This document shows, piece by piece, positions 9,761-21,419 of a DNA stretch of 64,000 nt; the first letter of the stretch is position 1; each line of letters opens with the position of its first letter. Position numbers and translations under genes: made by a program. The notes beneath the pieces were generated by a model that worked only from the letters and a program-made list of their open reading frames with translations, did not search any database and was not told the DNA's origin. Origin of the DNA: Terebella lapidaria (lineage: Eukaryota; Annelida; Polychaeta; Terebellida; Terebellidae); the NCBI GenBank assembly GCA_949152475.1, contig OX424564.1:33850165-33914164 (forward strand), given 5' to 3'.

Positions 9761-11240
9761 TTTTTTCGACAAAATGGCTTCTGAGGTTAAATTCGAGGTC
9801 AGCACACAAATCACCATTTCCCAGTTGAAAGTGCTGATAGATGAAAACACTATCTTCAAGCATTCCATAAGTTCTAGGGATACATTTCTGGCTTAAATTT
9901 TTTTATTCCTATATTTTTTCACCCTGGATGACATTTGTTTTGTTTTGGAATATTTGAAGAAATGTTACTGAACAGATTTTGAGAAAATGGTCACCAAAAT
10001 CCAAAACTTCATTGTTCGTAAATAATGGCCGTCATCTTGGAAAATGTGAAAGGAATACAGACACATCTATTGTGGATGTTTTCAGGCATTTCTTGTGCCA
10101 AATTTCAGATTATATTTGATTTTGAAAAGCTGACGGACGGATCGACAACGGACGTAAAAACCAAGCCAATAAATTATCGGCTTCAAAATAAAAAAATCTC
10201 AAGATTTCTTTCTGAACCCTCTTGAAATATTTGTACACAGTTCAGTACAATTTTCCAGAAAGGTTCGCTCAAAAATATTAAGGCCAAAAGCGGGACCTGA
10301 TATTAAATCTAGGCATGACGAGGCATCACATCTTATATTAGTAATTATCTAGCACCAGTGGCGGCGCGAGGGAGGGTGCAAGGGGTATATGCCCCCTGGC
10401 ACCAGAAGAGGGGGTGCGAAGGCAGGGGAAAATGTTCCGTCCCGTACATTTGTTAATTTTTGATATACTCCAAATACTGAAACGGGCATACAATTGTAAA
10501 ATTCTCCTTAAAATCATCTGATATACTCCAAGTCGCCAAATTTTCCAGGGGAAGGGCCAAAGTGTGCTTGACGTGTTTGCAGTGCACGCTGCTAATGCCA
10601 TATACTCCATATTATTATAAAAACTGCACGAATACAGGTGTGAAATACACCTCAGAAATCATATGAGTTCTACACATCCCAAGATTTTCTCCTGGAACTG
10701 AACCGTGCCCCGCCAATAACCCCACATCGGGCACCGACTCACAATGACTGTAAAGAAATAGAGAAGAACTGAGCATGTATGATCTGTATTGATTTAGTGG
10801 CCTCTCCTCGGTAAACATGCACGTCAAAATCCATTGATGACTCTTTTGAAGAGTTTGTAAATATTGTGAAAGGAAAGTTGTACATTTGACCCGGGGGTCC
10901 TGAGTTTTCCTGAGTACTAATCACTATATGATTAAACCTTTCTCAAACATATTTCGACACTATATTTCTTTCGGGTGGGAGGCCTGAATCCGCCTACGGA
11001 AGCTGTGATGCATATGCATATGGGGGGAGGGGATCTTGACCAACTTTCCCTCGAGATCCTCCACTGCCTGGCACAGGGGAATGGGGATTGAATTTGACAC
11101 AGGAGAATGGGAAAGCCTCCTTTTAGGTCTTGCTTTCGGGCGTCAGTGATGGTCTCTCAATGACACAGAAACAACTCTCAATGACGCAGAACCGGTTGAT
11201 GACACAGCACCAATTCCTGATGACCATACGTAATCCGAGT
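9761..11240. other. Gene-free stretch
   Basis: No gene was supported here. The stretch includes a segment with GACGGACGGATCGACAACGGA near 10,131 (a common motif of invertebrate dispersed repeats) and a G-rich purine run at 10,365-10,430. I found no element ends. Confidence 0.45.
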
Positions 11241-11248
11241 TTTTTTTC

Positions 11249-13311
11249 TTGTATACTAGGCCCATGAACGAAGAGGAAATGCTGTCTTGTGTGGAGCAGC
11301 GTCGAGGCACCATCCTGTCAATCACTCTGACCTCAGTCCAGCCGCTTCGCTTCACGTTTTATCCTCAGCTACTGAGCTTGTTCTTGTGGACGCAGGGCAC
11401 CACCCAAAATGCTTTCAAGTCTCTCAATGCTTTAAATTTAACACAGGGGATCGACGCCGTGAGAGGTCATGTGGACCGACTGGTAGCTGAGAGTGACAGA
11501 GATGTTCGCTCATGGAGAGATCGCTCCAAGGTTGTTAATCAGCATTTTAAACTTATAATAATAAAACTATGGTCTAAAAATACTGAAAATGGGTCACATG
11601 TACATAAATGTGTGAAATGTTGCTTTTGCAGGAATGTGTGCCCGATGACGAGATGCAGGATACTTCGGGAAGAAGTAGACGGAGGCTCTCGTTCAGAGAT
11701 GATGCTTCTTCCAAGAAACAAGTGTGAGTTTCTCGTACTGGTACATGGTCATACACCCAGCCACCTACTCCCAGGAAATTGTACATACAACAACTCACAC
11801 AAACATACATTGCACTAATACAATGCTTTGATAACTTTCGGTCGTGTAAATATTTTTGTTGCAGGGGTTACAGCTTAGGTTTCGATAACACGCAAAAGAA
11901 AAGAATGTCCGTGTGAAACACCAGGGTTCCGAGCGAGGCAACGATTTCCTTATGATGTCCTGGTGTTACTCCGAGGAGCACAGGACAAAGAGCCTTCAAC
12001 TGTACGACACGCTCACCACTACAGCGGTCGACCTGCCCGCCGTGGCTTTCCTGACAACTGTGAGCCTAATGTCATGTACATGATCTAATGAAAAAAACCC
12101 AGTAATGTATCAGTAATATAAGGAACATACCTTTATATATATTTATAGCATATTTATGGGTTGCTTTTCTCCTAAGGCTGATGACTGGGACATGATAAAG
12201 AGAACCATGGTACATGTTGTCTCCAACATCCTTGTGGACAACGTGCCATGGTTGGCTAACCTCAGGAAACATCTTCGTCCCCACCAACGTCACGCCATGT
12301 CAGAGGGGATGGGGAACCAGTCAAACGTCATTAACCTGGGCGCGCTTTCGGCCAACCAGTCATCTACATCAGGGGTAATTGAGGTGCTCAACCACCTCCT
12401 GCAGTATGTCCCCGAGGGGGGTACACCCCAACGAGTTGTGGTCAACGGCGACCAGCTAAGCGTGGAGAAAACCACTCACGCCAAGAGAGCCCGGGTAGGA
12501 GAAAACACCAGGAGGAACAAGCTTGACTGTTTTGTCGAGAATCCCCAGGAATTTCATGAAGGAGGCCTGATGTATATACACACGCAATACTTTATCGTTG
12601 TATTTTGAGATGGTGATATTGATACATAATTTATGTGTAATTTATCTTGATTACTTTGAAATTGATTCAGGACACAATGGACACATTCTTCAGTGGGACG
12701 AGCGAACGCTGTATAATGAAAAAGTCCGCCATACAACGTTAGCGTCTAACGTGATGGATAATTTCCAGCACGTATGGCATTTTATCCAGGTTAATATACC
12801 TGTTGATGTCATTGTTAGCACTTTGGAAATTAACAAGTTCGAACAATGATTAATAGCATTATGGGTTCCTCTATTATACTACATCGAATTGGTACTCAAA
12901 TATGTGTTTGTTTTCACAACAATTCCAATTCGTAACGAAAGGTTACACCGTACTTCTGTTATTGAAACTGACATCGGCAGAAAACATCAACAAAGTTCCG
13001 GCAACGTTTGATGCTAGAGGTGTATGTATCAACCTATTACCGTTGATAACCAAATTTTGATGATGCCAATAAAAAACTTAATATCAACAACTTTCAGAAT
13101 AGAAACAAAGCCCGACCAAACATTAATATCTGAAGCCACACTGGCATCATCAGGGGCAGACAGTGCGTAATTATAGTTGTTTCTACTGGGCTCTGTAGAG
13201 GAGAAGAAGACCTGGCTGAACAGACCCTGGCTGCAAGAGATGTTATGTCGAGAGCCCAAAAGGCTCCAGGCTCCTCGTTCACCAACTATCCTTTCTGCAA
13301 GTGTCCTGAAG
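11249..13311 (+). CDS. DUF6589-like gene, partial, about six exons
   Basis: Candidate exons with good splice signals are 11,249-11,530 (donor AAG|GTTGTT), 11,632-11,723 (acceptor TTGCAG, donor GTGAGT), 11,865-12,059 (TTGCAG, GTGAGC), 12,149-~12,569, 12,671-12,789 (TTCAG, CAG|GTTAAT) and 13,199-13,311 (CTGTAG, AAG|GTATGT). The fourth exon reads KADDWDMIKRTMVHVV, NVINLGALSANQSSTSGVIE, then VVVNGDQLSVEKTTHAKRAR. The block GDQLSVE...AKRAR is the signature I associate with DUF6589, a large family in invertebrates and fungi, often suspected to be of mobile origin and without a known reaction. Only the N-terminal and central part is visible; the C-terminal half of the domain is not found, and a tandem array begins just after the last donor. 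Exon phases across exons 3-4 do not obviously match, so either my boundaries are off or the gene has decayed. Introns argue against a processed copy. Confidence 0.6.
13025..13190 (-). repeat. Old, diverged 363-bp-type unit in a DUF6589-like intron
   Basis: Similar to the array units but much more diverged. The minus strand keeps GCCC-CTGATGA and GTC-GGGC (13,110-13,156) while the segment between them has changed. It ends just before the acceptor of the last visible exon. Confidence 0.65.
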
Positions 13312-13338
13312 GTATGTCACATGTATTATCTGGTCTCG

Positions 13339-14330
13339 AATGGCCGCCAAAAAAAATGATGTTTTTTTGGCGGCCATTTTGTTTTTCCGATACAGCTGAA
13401 ATTCAAAAGCTACCTACCTCAAGGCCAATGTATGTGTACGAAAAGTTGTGTGATGATATCTTAGGTACGTTTCGGGATAAAGTGCGTGACGTCGTTTTCC
13501 AAAATTTTTTTTGTGGCGGCCATCTTGTTTTTCCAATTTAGCTGAAATTCAACAGCAACCTACCACAGGGCCTGATGTATGTGTACAAAAAGTATCGTGA
13601 TGATATCTTGGTACGTTTCGGAATGAAGTGCGTGACGTCGTGATACCCCCCCCCCCCCAAAAAAAAATGTTTGGCGGCCATCTTGTTTTTCCGATACGGC
13701 TGAAATTCAATAGCAACCTACCTCAGGGCCCGATGTATGTGTACAAAAAGTTTTGTGATGATATCTTGGTACATTTCGGAATAAAGTGCATGACGTCGTT
13801 TTCCGTGAAAAAAATAATGTTTTTTTTTGGCGGCCATCTTGTTTTTCCGATAAGGCTGAAATTCAATACCAACCTACCACAGGGCCCGATGTAAGAGTAC
13901 AAAAAGTTTCGTTATAGTTTCTTGTTACGTTTATGAATAAAGTGTGTGACGTCTTTTTCCCGAACAAAATATTTTTTTTTTTTGTGGCGGCCATCTTGCT
14001 TTTCTGATTATTCAATAGCAACCTACCACAGGTCCCCATGTATGTGTACAAAAAGTTTCGTGATGATATCTTGGTACGTTTCGGAATAAAGTACGTGACG
14101 TCGTTTTCCTGAATTTTTTATGGCGGCCATCTTGTTTTCCTGATCCGGCTGAAATTCAATAGCAACCTACCTCAAGGGCATATGTATGTGTACAAAAAGT
14201 TTTGAGATGATATCTTCGTACGTTTCGGAATAAAGTGCGTGACGTCGTTTCTGGGACGGCGCACGGCTCACGGCGCACGGAAACCCGTACAAAAACTATA
14301 TGTCCCCCCTCCGGGGGACATAATAACAAC
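13339..14330 (+). repeat. Tandem array, ~157-bp units, with terminal C/G hairpin
   Basis: GGCGGCCAT recurs at 13,369, 13,515, 13,672, 13,829, 13,986 and 14,122, giving spacings of 146, 157, 157, 157 and 136 bp. Each unit includes GCTGAAATTCAA, ATGTATGTGTACAAAAAGTTT and a GTGCGTGACGTCGTTTTCC segment with a CRE-like TGACGTC. The left edge is a small palindrome (ATGGCCGCC...GGCGGCCAT). The right edge is a GC-rich block with GGCGCACGG repeats and a hairpin GTCCCCCCTCCGGGGGAC followed by ATAATAA. Confidence 0.85.
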
Positions 14331-14339
14331 TAAATAAAG

Positions 14340-14674
14340 ATTCTAATGAGCTGTGCCTTTTTCCATAGTTTGGTGGAAGTATAGGTCTATTCTCTACCTC
14401 TCTATTCTAACCTCTACCATATTGGAAATACTGATGAAACTACAGCCTACTACTAATTCATAACATCGGCCAGGCTACCTTCGAAATCTCCTTCTGTCAT
14501 CTCAGCTGCTGGTATTAAAGCCGCTGCCCTAACTCCACGCTAGGATCACCTCCATACTTGGTCTCTCAACAAGGTTTTTAAAGGGCACACCACTAGGGCT
14601 GTCTGTGACTTCTCTGTTAGCTATTTGAGTGAAAATGTTTTCCTATTTACATATAAATATAAATACATTAAATT
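14340..14674. other. Gene-free stretch
   Basis: No coding or structured signal was found between the array and the MITE. Confidence 0.45.
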
Positions 14675-14900
14675 TAGGGCCCGGACGAGTCGACGGGTAC
14701 CCGAATTTGGGGCGGGTTATAGGCTAATATGTGTCAAAGATCGATGACTGGCGTTTACATGAGTGTGTTACAAATTGCTCCTGTGAGTCCCGTTCAAACT
14801 CTGATATTTGAACGGGTTACCCGAGACAGGTGGGGTCAGGTCAGGTCAGCCCATAATGGTACCCGGGGAAGAAATTTTCGACTCGTCGATCGGGGCCCTA
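14675..14900. mobile_element. hAT-like MITE
   Basis: The ends are TAGGGCCCGG and, reverse complemented, TAGGGCCCCG, flanked by TTAAATT on both sides. The flank can be read as 7 or 8 bp, depending on where the end is placed. TAGGG/CAGGG ends with an 8-bp duplication are typical of hAT. The sub-terminal parts also match imperfectly (GACGAGTCGA, GGGTACC). It is 226 bp with no coding content. Confidence 0.6.
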
Positions 14901-14989
14901 TTAAATTGACTCCAAGTAATGCACTCTAAAGTCTTAACTTTCGTTAGCCTATTGATTGGTGGATATGATTTTGATTATTGGATTGAATC

Positions 14990-15300
14990 AATGTAAGTAT
15001 CAATCTATTACCACCAATACAGCCAAATTTTGATGAATCCAATAACAAACGTAAAACACAACATTTTGCAATAGAAACAAAGCCCGACCAAATACTTTAT
15101 CAAAAGACACACTGGCGTCATCAGGGGCAGACAGTGTGTGAAATGTAGTTGTTTCTACTGTACACCTGATGGAATTAGTATACAACTGCCCAACAACCTA
15201 TGAAAATAATTTAGAAATCCGAAACTAATCCCATGGAATAGATATATGACAAGTACATTAGTACCTAATCACAAGCCAAAAGGCTACTGAGTTGATGGTA
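14990..15300 (-). repeat. 363-bp-type unit with hammerhead-like core at 15,082-15,128
   Basis: Nearly full unit in the same orientation as the array at 25,110, from AATGTAAGTATCAATC to AAAAGGCTACTGAGTTGATGG. The core boxes on the minus strand are intact (GCCC-CTGATGA and GTC-GGGC). Confidence 0.75.
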
Positions 15301-15389
15301 GACACATAGGCAAAATTGGCATTTAATTAAGTAAATGAGAACATTTTATCTCAGCACCCACTTCAGCTGCATGTGTTTACAGTGAAACA

Positions 15390-15545
15390 TTCGAGTTTCC
15401 CTGTCATTTTTGTTTTCTCTCACTTCGTATGCCTGATATGACTTTCTGTCCCCGGACTATGAGATTGGATAACGGACCCTGTTTTGTTTGCTCGGAATAC
15501 TTGATACTGGGTATTGATTCCACGTCTATTCGTTTGTTTCACACA
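15390..15545 (+). mobile_element. Penelope tail fragment
   Basis: Carries the same GATATGACTTTCTGTCCCCGG and GGATAACGGACCCTG blocks as the tail of copy 1. It lies ~90 bp downstream of a 363-bp unit in the relative orientation seen at 7560-7930, so the two may be a deleted Penelope copy lacking its ORF. Confidence 0.65.
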
Positions 15546-15614
15546 CAAACATTCGTCAGATGACGCTTCTAGTTCTACGCCGAAAAGTCATTTGATATCG
15601 TTTTTCGTAGCCAT

Positions 15615-15644
15615 GGAAAAAAACCATATCATGTGATATGGTTT
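15615..15644. other. Short perfect hairpin, 13-bp arms
   Basis: AAAAACCATATCA and TGATATGGTTTTT are separated by only two bases. It could extrude as a cruciform; no function is implied. Confidence 0.6.
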
Positions 15645-15659
15645 TTATCACACGGGTTT

Positions 15660-16500
15660 GGGATACGGCCATCTATATGGAATATACGGAGTGGTATTAT
15701 CAAATGAAAACAACCCAAATCATATAATAATGTTTTGTCACTTATGATATCGTCACTTTGAGCGTGGACGGGTAAAATACTGGGTGTTTCGGGAGGAGTT
15801 ATCACGTACATGTTTCCACGTTGTTGTTCTTGTGTTAAATCCCTCGAAAGTGACTGTTCAAATAAAACATATGTATTGCAGTATCTTGTGTTTTTCTTTC
15901 TGTCATAGGGTATACATATCTAGCATACATATGTACAAATTTCGTATTGAAATACTGATATCAGAAAGTTATTTGTGTAGAGAATTCATCATTTTTCACC
16001 AGTTAATTCTCTCTCAACAACTATTATTCTGTTACTGACTTACAGTTTTACCACGGTGTGACCAGAATGTAAACCCACATACTAGTCAATGTATTCGATA
16101 TTATGGTAACTATTAAATGGCGTATTAATATATAACCAAAATTAATAGTGATGCAGCTTTCGCAGATTAGGCCAGAGGTTGTTTGCTAATAATAATTTTT
16201 AAAAGGAGTGGAATAATGACTTTGGCCGTTGTTTGTTGTCATGTGTGAGAAAATGTCAGGCTCGTCCTGACTAGATGATCATGCTAAATCGTGATCAATA
16301 AAACGATTCAGCATTCGAAACAATGCAATATTGTCACTCGTCCTGAAAAGTTTATTTTGTAGATAATTACAACAAATATACATTATTTCTATTACATAGT
16401 AAATGATTGTAAGGAAGCAAACATTCCTGAATACCGTCGCTCCTCAAATATAAAGCAAATCTTGTATAGTCCCTAGGGCCGATTGTTAACACCTTTTGAA
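15660..16500. other. Gene-free stretch
   Basis: The frame at 15,784-16,038 (84 aa) has no recognisable domain and no splice support; nothing else was noted. Confidence 0.4.
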
Positions 16501-17880
16501 ATGACTAGAATCCTGAGAGCGATGTGACGTCACCGTGTTACAATAGTTAAATATCCACACTTGGTGTGGTTTACAACGTGATGAATGTAGATGTGTTAAA
16601 AGCACGGAAATTATTCCACCAAATAGAAAGATTGTGTCTGCTTATTTTGACATTTCATACCTTTACCGGCAAATGATGAAACTAATACAGGTGTGAATAA
16701 TTTAGTTGTGACTGTCATATATCTGATGGAACCAAAACTACTTTTCTACCTCGATAATTGCTTCGGTAGATTGCGGGAATTTTGCAAGCGGAAAATCAAC
16801 CATTACATTATCAGAACTTCAGAAGCCAATTTATCTGTGTGATAGTGAAGCCAAGCACCACGCATATCAAATGATGTCCAAGGATAGGGTCTCACGCCAT
16901 CTCAAACCCGTTTGCGTGTCATAATGTGTATTCCCCGCTTCCTTCCTGGCTCATATAGCATGATAATGATTGAGCTGTAAAACTAAAATAATCCTGCTAA
17001 GTCATCATCAAGATATTATTGGTCCAGGGTTAGCAGACGCATGTCTTTTGTTGTGCATGCAAAAGAATAAACGGATACCGACAAACAGAAAAACTTAAAA
17101 TTCCATGACCGTATCCATGGACGAAGTTTACAAGTTCAGTATACTGTAGTGGTCAAATCTGAGGAATACTCTTAATATCGTAGTCAGAGCCATGTGGATT
17201 TCATAGCCAGAAATCACAGACCTGTAAACGGGAACACAGTGCGCCCGACGTGGTTTGTGGTTGAAAACACATTATAGTTCATGATTCTTTTGTCATGGCC
17301 AAGTCCCTATTTTTAATAGGAACCTCTCAGGGAGGTTCCTATCTAGATAGGAACCTGAAAGAAGTATAAAAATAGGAAAGACTACGAGAGTACAAACAGT
17401 GTATGCCAAAAACTACACATGTTTGTTCACTTGTGTCGTTTCATCATTGCCGAAATTTAATCCGGATGACGTTATAGACTGCACGCTGTGCCGGACTATG
17501 TATATACCAGGTCATGCAATGTTGATGGTGTTCATATTGAATAACACCAACATATGGCGACAGGTGGCAGCACACGAAAATGAAATGTAGTGGCGATTCA
17601 TTTTGAACTGGATGATCGCATTGACAACAAGATTGTCCCATTAGAATGGCTTGCCTCATCTACGATCCGAGAATGGAACACAATTATCTGTCCTCCAGTC
17701 AGTGAGGAATATATGCAAAACACGTCAAATATTTCATGTACAGGGACAGTACACAGCCAGGGCTTTAACCAAAAGTGTTACGGTACTGATACTCACTATA
17801 AATTCGTCTGTCATAGCCAGGATACCAAATATGTAAATGGTGTCGATACTGTGATACATGACATGACATATTGATATTGG
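16500..17880. repeat. DRF repeat copy B
   Basis: The segment 16,540-16,735 aligns with 20,870-21,050 (shared layout around GATGTGAATAATT and the VPSD/APSD block). 17,066-17,230 aligns with the SINE-interrupted segment 62,965-63,380. The plus strand at 17,590-17,874 keeps a 94-codon frame with EWLASSTIREWNTIICPPV and SCTGTVHSQGFNQKCYG. It has several Cys and N-glycosylation-like Asn sites and looks like a small secreted domain, but I cannot name it. Confidence 0.45.
17305..17365. repeat. Compound palindrome (AGGAACCT / ATCTAGAT)
   Basis: AGGAACCT and AGGTTCCT flank a 7-nt loop, followed by CTATCTAGATAG and a further AGGAACCT. The same design with a different stem sequence occurs at 34,298-34,358. 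Confidence 0.55.
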
Positions 17881-18176
17881 TTTGTTTATACCCGTTCACA
17901 TGTTAGCCACTGAGTTCATTCAAGTGTGACCACGTTTAGTTGTATGACTCGCATATAGACTGGGTTGACATCTAGTGCTCGGAATAATATTGTTGACAAT
18001 GGTACGCTTGAGAACTCAGGGATTGCATGCAACAAATATATGCATGGCTTTCGGTTATAGGAGAAATTGTATATCATGAATATACAAAATTAATTTTATT
18101 AAAAACGTATTTGATAGGTGGAGCAGATATTCCAAACTCTGTTTGTGAAATGTATCATTGGGGGAATCCTGAACTA

Positions 18177-18287
18177 TGTCGGATAGGGCCCACGGCTTCG
18201 GATCTATTGCAGATAGGACCCTCCGGCTTCGCCGTCGGGTTCCTATCTGCAATAGATCCTCAGCCTGGGGCCCTATCCTATACGTAG
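18177..18287. repeat. ~110-nt imperfect hairpin
   Basis: GATAGGGCCCACGGCTTCGG and ATCTATTGCAGATAGGACCC on the left pair with GGGTTCCTATCTGCAATAGA and GGGGCCCTATCC on the right, with CTTCGCC in the loop. The arms are ~48 nt. It could be a very short foldback MITE or a transcribed hairpin; no flanking duplication was seen. Confidence 0.65.
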
Positions 18288-18289
18288 AA

Positions 18290-18950
18290 TACAAAAATAG
18301 TGTTGATATCTAGGTTAGGCAAATTTTGAAATGAGTGTACCAATCCAGCACAACATGAGGAAATAGGTAAAGCATTTTGACAAAATTGTTTTGGTGATAA
18401 TTTAATGATAATAATATGTTGTAAGTGTGTTATTATAGCTGTATCAAAGTGACATGATCGGTTCTTTGTTTCCGTTTGAATCTCATTTAAAGCTGCGGGA
18501 CAGTGCAACATTATCACTGCGCACACAAATGTGTCCAAAATTCACATTGGGAATCGAATCTAATTTTTGGAGTCGGTCGCTCAGAACAGTGCCCCGTGTA
18601 ATGATGCAAAAATACAGGAAAATGTGGTGTAATAGCTTGTAACTCGAATATGTATCGTGTCCTATAGTGATGAAACCCAAAATTATTCGATTTAATTTTC
18701 TTGGGTTGCAGATAAGGACAATATATGGAAACTCATGTATTTGTTCCTGTTAGCACAGATGTAAACAACTCGTTCACATCGTGCATACTTTGCGGCATGT
18801 CCAAACTTCACTGCATTGTCAGGAGTGCCTATTCTGAGGAAATAGCGGTTTTCTATCATTGAGTATATGCTATCAAATTTATCCATGACGAATATACAAA
18901 TATGCTATGCCACTATATTAACGTTTTAGATTTTCTGGTCAGCATGTACA
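18290..18950. other. Gene-free stretch
   Basis: No supported gene or repeat was found. Confidence 0.45.
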
Positions 18951-18953
18951 TAT

Positions 18954-19736
18954 ACGGTGCCCCTGATAGGACATGATGAAAAAAAACCTACTTCGTTTGC
19001 ACGAAGTACTACTTCGTTTGCACAAAGTACTACTTCGTTCGCACGAAGTAATAAATCGTTCGCATGAAGAACTATGTTGTTCGCACGAAATGATAAGTCA
19101 TTCACATATCCATACATAGTATTCGAACATAGTAATAAGCAAATGAAATGATTGATCATGATGTTACCAATTAACCCTTTAATTACAGTACCATCGTCAA
19201 TTTTCATGGTCCTCCCCATGTCCTAAATCTGGATACCCTTATTCACATTTATTAGAATAATAGAAATCTTAATAGAATAATGAATAGTCCATCGATGCAG
19301 ATAAATTTACCTTTAAATAATAGTAGAAGATTGTATTCAGTTATATCTAATTGATCAGGAATATTTTATGTTAAAATGACATATTTGCCAGGGGAAGCAT
19401 GGATGATTTAGAGCGCCATATGGTGCTGATGGAGATATAAGGCACCAAATTTGGAGCACCATGTGGAGCGCCATGTAGCGCTTGTTATTTAATGGGGTAA
19501 GATGATGTAGATGGGTTTGTCAACTATGTAATATTACATCGTGCGAACGACTTAGTACTTCGTTCAAACGACTTAGTACTTCGTGTGAACGCTGTAGTAC
19601 TTCATGCAAACGACTTAGTACTTCGTGCAAACGACTTAGTACTTCGTCCAAACGACTTAGTACTTCATGTGAACGATGTAGTACTTCGTGCAAACAAAGT
19701 AGGGTTTTTTTCATCATGTCTTATCAGGGGCACCGT
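18954..19736. mobile_element. Foldback element with arms of 24-bp tandem repeats
   Basis: The ends ACGGTGCCCCTGATA and TATCAGGGGCACCGT are inverted. Inside each end is a run of ~24-bp repeats (consensus ACGACTTAGTACTTCGTGCAA), about 4-5 units on the left (18,990-19,105) and about 8 on the right (19,540-19,700), in opposite orientation. The ~430-bp centre is unrelated and non-coding, with several GAGCGCCAT motifs. The outer flanks are CATAT and AATAT, a weak candidate target duplication. The layout resembles Drosophila FB-type foldbacks; the 8-residue repeats in overlapping frames are an artefact. Confidence 0.75.
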
Positions 19737-19739
19737 AAT

Positions 19740-20480
19740 ATATGTATTTTTTTTGCTGATCGAGGATTAGTTTACCTTTCATCTTGAAGCTGGAATTCAA
19801 GGAGAAAAAACAACTAAATAGACTTCTAAAAAAGAAATATTTTGGCACATGTGCCGCATGATGTATTCGGAAAGTACTGTGCCCAATACGTTTCCGAACA
19901 TGTCCAAATTATAGTCGGCTAACTTCGGTGTTTGCTCTGTACGCTCCAGCACTGGATGGGTTTTTGCCGATATGTGTTATTGAAAAGAAATTGAATCGAA
20001 TAGTACCAATACTTAAGTTTGGCAATGGGATTGCCTTATAATGGCGAGTATACGGGAATGGTTGTATGTGTTATATGATACTTTATTACCGCAAGAGCCA
20101 GTTCAGTGGCGAACTCGATCACCAGCAATTTCAAGATAATTAACCCTGTTGCCTCTCAAGGGACCTTGAGTTACTCTTTATCAATGGACTACCGAATCCA
20201 GAAAATGTGCTCGGATTGATAATGCTAAACACAAACAGAACATGGAAAAAGTCGTCCTTGAACACTGTGAGTACATGTAGGTGGTGGAACCTGAAAAGTT
20301 CAACAACCGATGAGACATGTTGTGATTCTGAAGTAAGTCAGAAATATATATATTCAATGACACACCGCCTTGTCCAAACGCGACGAACTGTCTCTGAACA
20401 TATACGAAAAGGGTTTGATAAAACTCATGTGAGGAACTGTGAACATATTTCTGTTTGAGAATACTTAGGCCCGACTGAAT
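19740..20480. other. Gene-free stretch
   Basis: The plus frame at 20,207-20,458 has no recognisable domain. I see no other signal. Confidence 0.4.
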
Positions 20481-21410
20481 AGATGTTGTATATCATACCC
20501 TCGTACCTTGGTGTCTTGAATTTGGCATGGGAGATATTTTCACGGTTTTGTCGTTCCTGTTCATGCTTGTTCACCTCAAACACACAAATGATAATCTTTC
20601 TCACGCACATCTTTGGATGGGCATGGTGTCCTTTTGTCTACATACAGACGCAGCGTCGCCTGGCCTCGAGGGAGATAATTATAGAAGCGAAACATTGTTT
20701 TGGGGATGTTGGTGTGAGCAAGCCTCTTCTGGGTGGTCATTTACTTGTAATTATGGGATATCCAAGGGGATTATCAGCCAAGGACAACAAATTCAGATCA
20801 GCCAATGACTGGAAGTGACCGCGTAAATACCGGCGGGAACTGTCGATTTTGGGATGCACGTTTGATACATAGAAACATGTATATCCACACAACTGGATGC
20901 GGTTTACACACCATATGATGAATTTAGATTCGCTGAGAGCTATACATGATAGTCCAGACAAAGAGAAAGATTGTTCCTGGCCTGAGATGAAAACGGTAAT
21001 GCAGATGTGAATAATTCATTTGTCACTGTCGTATCTGACGGGGCCAACACCAGTCCACCAATACGAAAAAAATACAATTATTTTTAGTTTGCTCCCAAGC
21101 CACACATGTGAAAATATAATGACAGAGGACTCTATTCGTCTATCCCACTTCATAATCCATATTGGGAATGTCATGATGCAATAATAAACCGATTTTTGTA
21201 CTGTGCCTGACTGTTCATGTACCGTAATGTTCAATCCTGCACCAACTTCTGTGGCATAGTGGCAAAGCATATCCCACTCCTTCCAAGATGTGTTGGTATA
21301 CTGCACTATGTAGAAAATATCATGTATCATTCAGAACAATTTCCCTTATTTGAATTGAAGCAACCATTCGATGTTATTCGAGACAAGTGTGAGCGTGTCC
21401 AACGATAACA
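20480..21410. repeat. DRF repeat copy C
   Basis: The minus strand at 20,950-21,045 reads APSDTTVTNELFTSALPFSS, matching copy A. The plus strand at 20,700-20,815 contains LLVIMGYPRGLSAKDN, matching the fragments at 4.2 and 5.5 kb. The minus frame at 21,016-21,330 (104 aa) contains YTNTSWKEWDMLCHYATEVG and NITVHEQSGTVQKSVYYC, which is plausibly coding and comparable with IREWNTIICPPVSEEYMQNT in copy B. Probably a decayed paralogue of an unrecognised family. Confidence 0.45.
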
Positions 21411-21419
21411 GGAGGTTTT

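Noticed and set aside
10131-10200. Helitron end near the GACGGACGGATCG motif
   Set aside because: No TC start, no CTRR end after a hairpin and no Rep/helicase homology in reach.
13628-13894. 88-aa frame with MYVYKKFCDDI repeats
   Set aside because: Lies in the 157-bp tandem array and contains poly-C/poly-A runs.
18980-19710. CRISPR-like spacing of 24-bp repeats
   Set aside because: The repeats are contiguous without unique spacers, lie in two opposite runs forming foldback arms, and the DNA is eukaryotic.
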